Source: Microcebus murinus (Eukaryota > Chordata > Mammalia > Primates > Cheirogaleidae). Taken from it: 64,000 bases of DNA. The stretch spans positions 74,913,900 through 74,977,899 of the forward strand of contig NC_134116.1 in assembly GCF_040939455.1 (NCBI RefSeq). Reading direction: 5' to 3'. Under the pieces are notes generated by a model. It ran no database searches and was not told the DNA's origin. It was given only the letters and a program-made list of their open reading frames with translations. This document shows, piece by piece, positions 1 to 10,895 of this stretch; within the stretch, counting starts at the first letter, position 1, and every line of letters begins with the position of its first letter. Made by a program: the position numbers and the translations under genes.

Positions 1-901
1 TACGTGGCCAGAATATTTAAGGGATTAAGGAACTCGAAATAGTAAATGCTTTTTCAGTGTTCACATGCAATTCGATTGTGTTAAAGGCAGACCCTTACTT
101 TGCTTCCTGTGCTGATAAAGGAGGTCAGACCACTATCTTTCAAGTGACTATGAAGGTCATGCCATTCATCAAATCAAGGATTGACTCTTTTTTTCATTTG
201 GCAGGAGCAGTAAATAAGTATTTGGTTTTCTAAAATCACCTCACATGGAAGAAATTTGTCTCCAGTTTTTCCTTGAGTAGGAACGCGGGCATTTGTGGCA
301 TGCACAGTTGGATACTCTTCTAATTATCGGGAGGTCCCCTTTGCTCTTAATCCTGTTATTTATCCTCAATTTAAATATATTTTAGTTGCAGTGATCTAGA
401 AGGGCTGGAGAGATATTTGTGGAAAAATAATGGTTTTGTGTTTATGTTTTAACTTGTGTTGATTGCATGTGATTTGAAAATATCCCAAAGTAGATATAGC
501 CCCGTTGTTTTTTAAAAGGGAAAACTTGACATATACATGCACATAAATAAACACACATACTCTCACAAAACTTAGGAAGGATTTTCAAATAAGCATGAAT
601 GTTTTAATTCTTTTTAAAGGCAGGGGCATGGTGAAGGGGCTGGTACTGTCTGGGGACAACTCTTCAGATTTCTTCCATGTGAAGTGACTTCACATGTGAG
701 GAGCAGCTCTGCTTTCCCTGCTTACCTGCCTGGGTTAGAGCCCCTGTGAGTCCTCCCAGAGCACAGACTTGCCCTTCTTTGCCACCCAGCTCTGTCATCT
801 GTGTTATGAGAGGGTCCTCAGAGAGGCCTGGGACTGTGGTCCGCCCTGCTTAATGGTTACTATCTAGGACCCAGTGACTGCACAGTCTGCGTCAGTGCCG
901 G

Positions 902-1313
902 ATGGAAAGATTGAAGATGTACGGAAGGATGGGATGGATAATGATGGAAAGATGGATGGATGAATGGGATGGATGGATGGATGGATGGGTGGGTGGGTGG
1001 GTGGTAGATGATGGATTGGATGGGATTGATGGAAGATGGATGATGACTATATGAATGGATGGAAGATGGATGATGGATGGATAGCTGGGATGGATGGATG
1101 GATGATGGATGATGGATTGGATGGGATTGATGGAAGATGGATGGATAGCTGGGATGAGTGGATGGTAGATGATGGATTAGATGGATTGATGGAAGATGGA
1201 TGGATAGATAGTTGGGATGGATAGATGGTAGATGGTGGATTGGATGGAACTGATAGAAGATGAATGATGAATATATGGATGGATGATTGAAGATGGATGA
1301 TGGATGGATGCAC
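902..1313. repeat. (GGAT)n-derived minisatellite
   Basis: About 410 bases of impure ATGG/GGAT tetranucleotide organised into longer units. Blocks such as 'gatggatagctgggatg' and 'gatgatggattggatggga' recur several times at roughly 60-80 base spacing, so a higher-order repeat has grown out of the simple repeat. It gives long spurious open frames on both strands, rich in Pro/Ser/His/Ile on one and Met/Asp/Gly on the other. These should not be annotated as genes. It lies in an SLC7A1 intron and is likely length-polymorphic. Confidence 0.9.
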
Positions 1314-1334
1314 TTGGCTGTCTGCAAGTCAGCA

Positions 1335-1500
1335 CGGTGTAGAGGAAGACACACTGGACTCAGTCATAAGAACCTAGTTCACATCCTGGCTCCTCTTAGG
1401 AGCTGTGTGACCTTAGATAAGTCTTCTAACCCCTGTGGACTTCACTTTCTCCATCTGAGGTATAGATAGGGGTTACAAAGTTGCCACAAGGATCAAAAAA
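1335..1500 (+). repeat. MIR-type SINE remnant
   Basis: The segment reads like the MIR core: an 'agacacactggactcagtc' stretch, then 'agctgtgtgacct', then the typical 'cttctaacccctgtggacttc' and 'ctccatctgaggtatagat' run. Divergence is high, as expected for a mammal-wide SINE. Edges are approximate. Confidence 0.65.
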
Positions 1501-1558
1501 GAATGGAAGTACTCTCTAAACAAATGTTAGTTTACTGTCCACTGAGGACTGCGTGTGA

Positions 1559-3433
<1,875 letters not shown>

Positions 3434-3651
3434 GTATCAGCCAGAGCAGCCTAACCTGGTGTACCAGATGGCCAGAACGTCCGACGAGCTGGATCAGGTA
3501 GATCAGAGCGAACTGGGCAGCACCAACGACTCCCAGACGGGCTTCCTGCCGGAAGCGGAGATGTTTTCTTTGAAAGCCATACTCTCACCCAAAAACATGG
3601 AGCCTTCCAAACTCTCTGGGCTGATAGTGAACATTTCAACCAGCCTCATAG
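3434..3651 (+). CDS. SLC7A1: SLC7A1 coding exon (hydrophilic loop and start of next membrane segment)
   Basis: This 218-bp exon encodes the last base of an arginine codon, 72 residues and the first base of an alanine codon. The first part, starting [19 protein letters not shown], is a polar loop rich in Asp, Ser and Gln. Then comes [18 protein letters not shown], and the exon ends in the hydrophobic [12 protein letters not shown]. This exon decides the paralogue: the [12 protein letters not shown] and MEPSK.SGLIVN blocks are those of CAT-1, while CAT-2 (SLC7A2) has a different loop here. Substitutions relative to human, as I recall it, are conservative and cluster in the loop, as expected for an exposed region under weak constraint. 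The acceptor is tttctccgcag and the donor is ATAG|gtaaga. Confidence 0.97.
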
Positions 3652-3920
3652 GTAAGAGCTTGCCCTTCCCCGTGCGGAGTCTGGGGTCCTGCCTGTTGGC
3701 ATGGCGAGGGCTGAGGCATGCAGGCGTGGGGACGGGAAGGCGCTGGACTCGTGCATCTATCTTGCCTCCGGACTGCAGCGTAGTTGTTCTCTTGCAACTG
3801 CGGCTGATTCCTTTGGAAGTGGAGCCTCCCCTGTCACAGGATCTGGGGGTGAGGGGACCAGGGACACTGTGGGAACTTGAGAGACGGTTGGGTTGCACCC
3901 CTCTCTCCTGTCCCTTTTAG

Positions 3921-4087
3921 CCACTCTTATCATCATCTTCTGCGTCGTGGCCGTGCTCGGGAAGGAGGCTCTGACTCAAGGGAAGCTGTGGGCAATCTTG
4001 GTGCTCACGGGATCTGTCCTCCTCTGCACCTTGGTCACCGGCATCATCTGGAGGCAGCCTGAGAGCAAGACCAAGCTCTCGTTCAAG
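3921..4087 (+). CDS. SLC7A1: SLC7A1 coding exon (two transmembrane segments)
   Basis: This 167-bp exon completes an alanine codon with two bases and then encodes 55 residues, ending in phase 0. Two hydrophobic helices are visible: [13 protein letters not shown], then [19 protein letters not shown] separated by a short KEALTQGK linker. A conserved cytosolic stretch [13 protein letters not shown] ends the exon. The WRQPES signature is diagnostic of CAT transporters. Acceptor tcccttttag and donor AAG|gtgagc are strong. The preceding intron is only 269 bp. Confidence 0.97.
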
Positions 4088-4666
4088 GTGAGCGTTCAAG
4101 CACGGGGCAGGCCACAGCCGGCTGGCCCTGTGTGGGCCCGGCCCCGCCTGGTGCCAGCCAGCCTCGGGGGCCATGCGGACAGGAGCCCCAAGGCACAGAC
4201 AGTGCAGCCTAGAGAGGTCCAGCCCCAGGTGGCAGGTGCACCTGTCCACAGTGGCTTCTCCTAAATGTCTGTCCAGGCAGGTCGCATGTCATTCCCAAGC
4301 CTCAGAGGTGACCGAGCCGTCTGCATTTTCAATTATACAAATAATAGAATAGTCAGACCTTAGAGAAGAATTGGAAGTCCTCCTTCTAGTCCCATCTAGA
4401 GAACTACATGAGAGGAGAATTACGATGGCGCTCACCTTGGCATTTCATGGCTTAGAACCAAATTCCCACCTGTTGGGATCTGCCCATGTGTGTTGGGGTG
4501 CAGGGCGGAGGTTGGCGCTCACTTCCTCTTCCCCACCCTTCCTGACAGCCCCCATGGCTCTCAGGTGCACGGTCCTTTGCTAGGGAGTTTTGCTGAGGGA
4601 TTCAAACAGGCGCCATCACCGAGCCTGCCACACCGGCAGGTCTGACGCTGCCTCCTGTCTCTGCAG
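4088..4666 (+). other. SLC7A1: SLC7A1 intron, 579 bp
   Basis: Bounded by gtgagc and ctgcag. I recognise no gene, RNA or clear repeat. The frame of the upstream exon stays open for some distance past the donor, but that is not coding. Confidence 0.8.
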
Positions 4667-4775
4667 GTGCCCTTCCTGCCCGTGCTACCCATCCTCAGCA
4701 TCTTCGTGAACGTCTATCTCATGATGCAGCTGGACCGGGGCACCTGGGTGCGGTTTGCCGTATGGATGCTCGTGG
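4667..4775 (+). CDS. SLC7A1: SLC7A1 coding exon (penultimate, transmembrane)
   Basis: This 109-bp exon encodes 36 residues plus the first base of a glycine codon. It starts [20 protein letters not shown], a membrane helix, followed by a short QLDRGTW loop and the start of the last helix (VRFAVWMLV). The PFLP.LP.LSI..N.YLM pattern is a strong CAT family signature near the C-terminus. Acceptor tctctgcag and donor GTGG|gtacgt keep the frame. Confidence 0.97.
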
Positions 4776-5523
4776 GTACGTCACGCCGCAACCAGCATGT
4801 CCAGGGTCCTGGCTTCTCTCGGACTCCGCAGGTCCCAGCTTGGCTGGACGATTAGTGTCGTAGCGTCTGCCTCGGGTCAGATTTTGTGACACGGTGAAGC
4901 ACGTAGTCAGCAGTTCTCTCTCAAACACAATACTGAGTTCCTGGCAGGTCCATTCCTTTTAGATAGTTTCCAATTTTATTGCTCTTCCCAAGCTGGTTCT
5001 CCCATCAGGGGTAACTGCCTACATTCTAAGGGCCAGTTACATAGAGGGCCAGTTACATAGAGAACACAGGGGTAGCAGGCAGGGGCTGTCCAGACAGCCT
5101 GGGGCCTCTAGCACCTGCTGGAAGTCCCACCCCAGGTAGGGCCAGCGTGACTTCCCAGGACTCTCGGGGCCTCAGAGGTCATCCGGGAATTCGGCTGAAG
5201 GGCCCAGTGCCCTACTGTGGGCCCCGGCCCAGCCGCCCTGTCTGCTAAGGAAATGCCTCGGCGTGAGGCTGTCCAGAGGGACTCGAGGCTTTGCCAGATG
5301 TGGAAGCAGACAGTGACCTTTGCAGGCTCTATTTGAAGAGTGGTTTCTCCAGATGTGGAAAGTCAGCCGGGCGGGCCGCTGGCTGCGGGCTAACGCCCTT
5401 GCAAGAGGCTTTTCTGTGGGGCCATAAGGCCTGGGGCGGCCTCTGTCTGTCCCCCGGGCCTGGCCCACTGTGCGGCAGCCTGGCCCACGCCGCTCACACC
5501 TGTCTCCCCACTGTCACCTGCAG
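4776..5523 (+). other. SLC7A1: SLC7A1 intron, 748 bp, with a small tandem duplication
   Basis: The last SLC7A1 intron. A perfect 16-bp direct duplication, ggccagttacatagag, occupies 5031-5046 and 5047-5062. Otherwise I see nothing besides GC-rich intronic sequence. Confidence 0.8.
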
Positions 5524-5627
5524 GCTTTGGCATCTACTTTGGCTACGGTCTGTGGCACAGCGAGGAGGCGTCCCTGGCAGCCGACCAAGCAAGGACTCCT
5601 GACGGCAATTTGGACCAGTGCAAGTGA
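5524..5627 (+). CDS. SLC7A1: SLC7A1 terminal coding exon with stop codon
   Basis: The exon completes a glycine codon and then encodes 33 residues and a TGA stop at 5625-5627. The first residues, FGIYFGYGLWHS, finish the last membrane helix. The remainder is the short cytosolic tail, EEASLAADQARTPDGNLDQC followed by a final K. The tail matches human CAT-1 apart from one or two residues in my memory of it. Acceptor tcacctgcag. Together the five exons give about 233 of 629 residues with no frameshift or premature stop, so the gene looks intact here. Confidence 0.97.
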
Positions 5628-6965
5628 CGCGCAGCCCTGCCCCCTGCAGGGGGCAGCAGCCCCGAGGGACACCCCAGGAGACAGGGAGGCACCCCGCCCT
5701 CCCCGCCAGTGTAACAAGAACCACCCACACCCACGACGCCCCCAACGCAGCCGCAGGTGCGATTACTTGAAGCACAGCCACAGCCCGCAGCTCAGTGTCC
5801 TGCCCAGACCTGGCTCTGCGGCCCCGGTCACCTCCAGACAGCCCTCTGGCCGGGGCCACCTGGCTGTGGCTGGCCACCGTGTCTCCTCCCTTCTCTTTGA
5901 ACGAGCTCTTCTCGTCAGCTCAGCAACCTGCTGCCTCGCTCGGCAGGACAGACAGGTCATCTCCTTATCTCGGGTGCCAGGCACCCCCGCCCTGAGGACT
6001 GCTTTGGATGGAAAATGTGCATACTCCAAACTCCCAGTAGCCAGCTCCCCTTCAGTCCCACGGTAGCCAGAGACGAGAGACAGTACCACAAAACGGTGTC
6101 CCCAGCAGCCCCACCCCCAGAGCCGAAGGACAGCTGTGTACTTAAAAAGGAACAACAGGACCATTTCCTTCTCCCGCTCCTGCCTGAGTTGCTTCCAGGT
6201 GGGGCTGTTAGGGTGGGACCCTCCCCACCGGCCCTGCTGGGCATGGTTTCGCCCTGACACTGAGTGGCTCCCGGTGGGGATGAAGGCCTCAGGGCAGGGG
6301 CGGGCAGGCTTCACTCACGGAGGTGGGTAAACCCGGGGTCCTGCCGCCCCCGCCCGCCAGGCCTGGGCCAGGCCTAGTTGCTTCCCCTGCTGCCTGCGCC
6401 CCCATAACTGGAACCTGAGACTGTCTGTGTAGGGCCGGCCTCAGATTGGCGGGGTTTAGAGCTGTTTTCTGTGGGTCTTTGCCATTGGCTGAATCTTGCC
6501 CTCCCGCGCTTGCTCTGGGCTCCTGTGAGGGTCTCAAGGCAGGGGACAGCTCGGTCCAGGGTCCTGGCACGTCTGTGTCACGATGCTGCTGGCCTCTGTC
6601 TTACATGCGATGAAGCCGAAGCCAGTCCATAGTTGATGAGATAGTGAGCCACTCCGCCAAACTGAGCTGGGGCTTGACATGAACTTGGAAAACGGCCAGA
6701 TACTTAGCCCACGCTATCGGCCCATCGCTTGGGATGTGCGGTCCGTCCCAAGTTTTGGTCCCAGAGCTGTCCCTCTTTTGTCTCCGTCATCCGAACACTG
6801 CGGCGTTGTGTCCGCAGAGGGACTCTGGCCCTGCCCTGGGCCTCCTGCCTCCCTGAGTCGGAGCGCTCGGTGCGGGGGCGACTCCAGCCTGCAGCTCCTT
6901 GCGCAGAGAGCCCTGGGCCTCCCCTCTAGCCCGGGCGGGGCAGGGCCGGGCAAACACCACCCCAC

Positions 6966-6972
6966 ACACTCC
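6966..6972 (+). promoter_or_regulatory. miR-122 7-mer seed match in SLC7A1 3'UTR
   Basis: ACACTCC is the complement of miR-122 bases 2-8. It lacks the trailing A of an 8-mer and sits in a GC-rich context, so efficacy is uncertain. It is of interest only because CAT-1 is an established miR-122 target. Confidence 0.4.
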
Positions 6973-8121
6973 TCCCCGGCTGCGGGCGCAGGCAGCAAGA
7001 GCGCTGATGGGCCTTTCTTCCCTCCTAGCGCAGCTCAGCAGCTCGGGAGACACGAGGCCCCGGCTGGGAAGGGAGGGGAGGGGAGGTCGGCAGCGTGGGC
7101 GCCACGGGAAACGTAAATGCTGCTTCCAGACTTAGTTGCCCATTTGTTTCCAGTCCGGCCTTTGACACAGATCTGGTAGAAAGAAGCCTGATAAATTAAC
7201 AGCACTTGACTTTCCCCCTTCTGCCCCGGAAGGTCCTCGGAGAGAAATGCAAGCGTTGGTGTCACAGCCGGCGGAGGCCGGGTGGGCGGCCGGGGGTTCA
7301 GCCTTCAGGCCAGGCCCCGTCACTTTGCAGAATCTTCCTCCTAAGTCTCATCTGCGAGCCTTTCAGGGGGAGTATCGTAAGGGCCCAAAGGGTAGATTTC
7401 CAAAGAAAGGTATTTACATTTGTGTAGATTGGTGCTTTAAACTATTTTGATGAATATTAACTTATTTTGTCAGGGGTTTAGGTTATCTGTTGTGTTCTTA
7501 GGTCCTAGTAGCTATTTGTTTGCTTGATTTTTTTTTTTTCCCCTTTCTTTTTTAAATTTTTTCCTGTTATTTTCTACATAGGCAAAGACAACTTGAGAAA
7601 AAGAGGGAGTCCAAGAGAGGTGGTGGTGGGGAGAGAAAAAAAAATTTTTTTTTTAACTTCCTAATTTCTCACTCTGGCTGAAATTGTCACGCAAGACGGC
7701 GACCAATAGACTGTGTGTTCTGCTGACATTTCAGCTGCCTGCACAGCGTCCTGCAGACTGCGAAGGTGTTTCCCCGCCAGGGAGCCGGTCACGGGAACGG
7801 GCCTGTGCCCCTTCCTCCCTCAGGGCCTGAGCACGACACAGGAGCCAGCGCAGGCTCAGTTGGGGTGGGACGCTCCCATGGCTACCACCCCCCCCTTGTT
7901 AGAGGAAGGGCTTCCTGGTGAGGGAAGGACACACACGGATGGCGACCTGCATAAACAGTGCGTTGGTCACCGTGCTTTTATCAGGAGTAGTTCTGTGCGG
8001 TTGCCAGAGGTTTTCCCTTGTGCGTGCCAGAGCAGTGACATAAGTAATGGTGTTTGAGATCAGCCTCACCGTTTTAATAGACTTCTCCTTATCTCATCCC
8101 TCCTTCCTTTCCCTGAAATAA

Positions 8122-8161
8122 ACACACACACACACACACATACACACACACACACACACAC
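8122..8161. repeat. (CA)n microsatellite
   Basis: About 20 CA units with one TA interruption, inside the predicted SLC7A1 3'UTR. A CA-repeat RNA can bind hnRNP L; whether it does here is unknown. Confidence 0.95.
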
Positions 8162-9531
8162 GGGCAGGGAAAAAAGAAAATGACTGATAGTTTTACATCT
8201 CTCAGTTCGCCTGCCCAGACAGGAACATCCCTCTCAGTTTCGTAGCTGGCCGGGGTGTTCCTGCGTAGTCAGAACTTCCACGCCACCAGAGACTCACGGC
8301 CGCAGGAACGTGGTGTCTGCTTTTATCTGTGCACCAGCCCTGGGCACCCGCGTCAGAAATTCCATTTGTGACAAGCGAGCGTCTGTGCCTGTCTCCCGTC
8401 CCCCACGACCACCCTGCAGCAGCTCTGCAGGAGAGTGGGGGCAAGGAGGGCTCCAGGGAGCTCGGAGGTGGCATGTGAGCCGTGAGCCGGCTTACCGGAC
8501 GGCAGGGAGGGGGACCATGCGGGGAGGCCGGGCCTCCGCACACCCCAGCCCCACTCGTCACCCCTGCTCACTCCCCCTCAGCCGGCCTTGGTGTTGGGTT
8601 TGTTTTTCCAGACCAAGAGGGAAGAGCGATAGACTCATTTTTCCTAGGCCGGTTCAGAAAGATTGCTTGATTTATGCTATTGTCAGAGTTGCTCGGATCC
8701 TCCCCCACTTTTGGTCTTGTTTTTGCAGCAGTGAGAGCTCTCTTTCCACCAAGACTCTTATCTGTCTCAGGCGGGCGGCCCGTGCGCCTCTGCGGTGTCT
8801 GGGCACCGTGGGGCGCACTGGCCTGTGGCCCCTTCCCTGCCCCCGCGGCCAAGGCCCTGACACCCTCCCCCCTGCACCTTCAGCACAGCCCCAGTGCTCA
8901 CCTGGAGGAAGGCCGGGCCCGCCCACCCTTGTCCCTGGCGTTGTCTGCGCTTATTGAGGGAGACGGGGAGAAACGTGGGTGCGCCAGCTCTTATCCCCAC
9001 TGCCCGCCGAGCAGGTGTCCTGAACGCGCTGGCGTTTGCGGTCCCACGTGTGTGTGTGTGGCCTCCAGCCCGACACTGGGTAGAGACACCTGGAGCCAGA
9101 GCTGGGAGGCGCCCCAGGCCCCCGCCAGGCTCACGGGTGAGGTCATGGGCACTCCTGACACGCATGGCCTCACGGCTAGAGAAAGCCTGCCTGGCCTGGC
9201 CCTATGCCAGGGCCCATCTTTCCTGATCTGAACGTCCCATTTTTACGCAGACTCCTTTCTTTTCAACATGAGCTGACGGCTCTGTTGGCACCCAAGAACG
9301 TACACCATGAAGCCAGAGTGCAGGGCCTTCGAGCCAGGGCCCAGCACCACTGTGTTCTAGGGGGGACGAGAGACATGTTTGTGTCCCACGTGTCCTGACG
9401 GATCTCCCAGGCTGGGAAAATTGCTGGGCGGAGGGGGCCTGAGGGTGTTTGCATGGGGACCTGTCCCAGAGTCCCGCTTCAGATGGGACTGAATACATGT
9501 TACATATAACTGTTATATATATTTTAAAATA

Positions 9532-9843
9532 CAGGGTCCCCAAAGTCACCCTACATAGGGAAAAATGGGAAATTATAGCTAAAGGTACCTTTATTTACAA
9601 AATATTCATTACAAAATATTTCCTTTGTATGGAGACTGCAAGTTTTCCTTTGAATGAAAACAAAAAATTTTATAAAATTCATTACGAAATTTTTCTTTTG
9701 TATGTATGGAGACTACATAGTTTTTCCTTTGTGTATGGAGACAAAATAGCTTGTAAAACGTTGTAATGAATATGTTGTGAATAAAGGTACATTGGGCTAC
9801 GATTTCCCCCTTTCCCTAAGTGTAGCGACTTTGGGGACGCCTG
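9532..9843. mobile_element. Mariner-like miniature inverted-repeat element (non-autonomous DNA transposon)
   Basis: Two 45-50 bp ends are inverted copies of each other. The left starts CAGGGTCCCCAAAGTCACCC and the right, read on the minus strand, starts CAGGCGTCCCCAAAGTCGCT. Both continue with TAGGGAAA, GGGAAAT and TAGC, with small gaps. The element is 312 bp and non-coding. It is preceded by TA at 9530-9531, as Tc1/mariner insertion requires; the right flank is TG, so one copy of the TA has probably mutated. The interior is AT-rich and holds three imperfect repeats of a 'cctttgtatggagac' motif. I do not recognise the family name. It lies in the SLC7A1 3'UTR and contributes an AATAAA at 9780-9785. 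Confidence 0.75.
9780..9785 (+). terminator. Possible alternative polyadenylation signal carried by the mariner-like element
   Basis: AATAAA lies in the right half of the miniature transposon. About 55 bases downstream is a tgtgtgtctgtttg GT-rich stretch. Use of this site would shorten the SLC7A1 3'UTR by about 1.1 kb and drop the AU-rich segment and the 8-mer miR-122 match. No transcript evidence is available here. Confidence 0.35.
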
Positions 9844-9975
9844 TGTGTCTGTTTGCCATCGTCCCGAGAGGATTATATGTGAGGCTCCTAAGAGAGCGAG
9901 ATGTGCATTTTGTCAGGCTCTTGGGGACTTTTTTGGATAATGAAATGCTCTACTGATCCAGTGGTGCAAGAAGCT

Positions 9976-9983
9976 ACACTCCA
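9976..9983 (+). promoter_or_regulatory. miR-122 8-mer site in SLC7A1 3'UTR
   Basis: ACACTCCA is the full 8-mer target for miR-122 (seed plus A opposite position 1). It sits in the distal 3'UTR, about 900 bases before the predicted cleavage site. CAT-1 mRNA is a known miR-122 target with several sites in human; I infer that this is one counterpart. Confidence 0.6.
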
Positions 9984-10284
9984 TACGGCATCCCAGTTAT
10001 AATGTCTAGTGGGTCTTCAAGGCAGAAGGTTTCAGCCGCCTTCACTCTAGCCCAGAGTCTCTGCCCTTCCCCCGCTGTGTTCTCACCACAGAGGGCCTGG
10101 ATGCGCCCAGAGTCTCGGGCACAGATCCCCAGGAGCCCTCCCGGATCATCCCGTAAACATGTTGAGCTGCATGCTGGAATACCCACATGAGATGAAATCC
10201 CTTGGCCAAGCTTAAAGAGAAGTCCACACATATTTTCTCAGGGTATTAGCGTGTCCAGCGGGGCTGGGAAGAGGCATTCAGACT

Positions 10285-10640
10285 TTGTTAACTTATTAAC
10301 AAGGTGTATGATTTCACATGTCTCGATGACAAACGTTTAAGTTTGGGACTTATTTTCCCATTTGAGGAGTTGTAATATATATTTAAGATAAGTTTCCTGC
10401 TTAAGTTGTGCCTTTCGGCTTCAAAGGGTTTCAAGGAGCACAAAGGATAATGATTCTAGTGAGGGTTGGTTTATTATCAAACCTGGACAGCTCTGGTTTC
10501 TCCAGTCGATCTTCTCCTACTGAACATGGAGCCATTATTAAAAAGAGTTGTGTGTTTTTTATTATGTAAATTGTATAATATTTTTTGCTTGTTTGATGTT
10601 CTATTTTTCTAACAGTTTTCTTCTAGTTTCTTATAATTGT
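10285..10640 (+). promoter_or_regulatory. AU-rich distal segment of SLC7A1 3'UTR
   Basis: A T/A-rich stretch with runs such as 'gtaatatatatttaagata', 'gtgttttttattatg' and 'taatattttttgcttg' just before the predicted polyadenylation site. Human CAT-1 mRNA carries an AU-rich region near its 3' end that binds HuR and relieves miR-122 repression under stress. The position suggests this is the equivalent, but classical overlapping ATTTA pentamers are sparse. Confidence 0.4.
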
Positions 10641-10873
10641 GAATACTAGATTTAGCTTCCCACGCTAACTCCAAATCAGGCTGGTCTCCGCTGGGTCTCC
10701 TGTTTTTATTTTACCGTAAGGACACGTGTAGGTGTCGTCTGTCGCCTTTCAAAAAATGTGAAACCGCTCTGTATCCCCTTTTGCCGACAACGCTGTACAT
10801 GGACAACCTCCTCCCACACTTCGTGTCGTGGAAACTATTTTGTGGTACACCAGCTCATGCTTCCGCACATTCT

Positions 10874-10879
10874 AATAAA
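10874..10879 (+). terminator. SLC7A1: SLC7A1 polyadenylation signal
   Basis: AATAAA followed about 5-35 bases later by a GT-rich downstream element (tgtgtctggc, gtgtacggagtgtgg). Cleavage is expected near 10890-10900. It is the best signal downstream of the stop and gives a UTR of the length known for CAT-1. Confidence 0.7.
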
Positions 10880-10895
10880 CGCTGTGTCTGGCTTC

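Larger units (their letters stand above)
5628..10895 (+). other. SLC7A1: SLC7A1 3' untranslated region (about 5.3 kb)
   Basis: The stop codon is followed by no in-frame exon, and the first AATAAA with a convincing GT-rich downstream element is at 10874. The length agrees with the long (about 5 kb) 3'UTR known for human CAT-1 mRNA, the target of miR-122 repression and HuR-mediated stress relief in liver-derived cells. The first 3.5 kb is GC-rich and the last kilobase is AU-rich. It contains a CA repeat (8122-8161), a mariner-like miniature transposon (9532-9843), two miR-122 seed matches, and a T/A-rich block at 7530-7670. The extent is inferred from signals, not from transcripts. Confidence 0.75.

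Noticed and set aside
860..1354. 164-codon minus-strand frame rich in His, Pro, Ser and Ile, and overlapping plus-strand frames
   Set aside because: They come entirely from the GGAT minisatellite. The peptide repeats with the DNA unit, and no start context or splice site supports a gene.
3434..3651. Assignment to SLC7A2 or SLC7A3 instead of SLC7A1
   Set aside because: The loop sequence [12 protein letters not shown] and the C-terminal tail ending NLDQCK are those of CAT-1. The MTUS2 neighbour also fits only the SLC7A1 locus.
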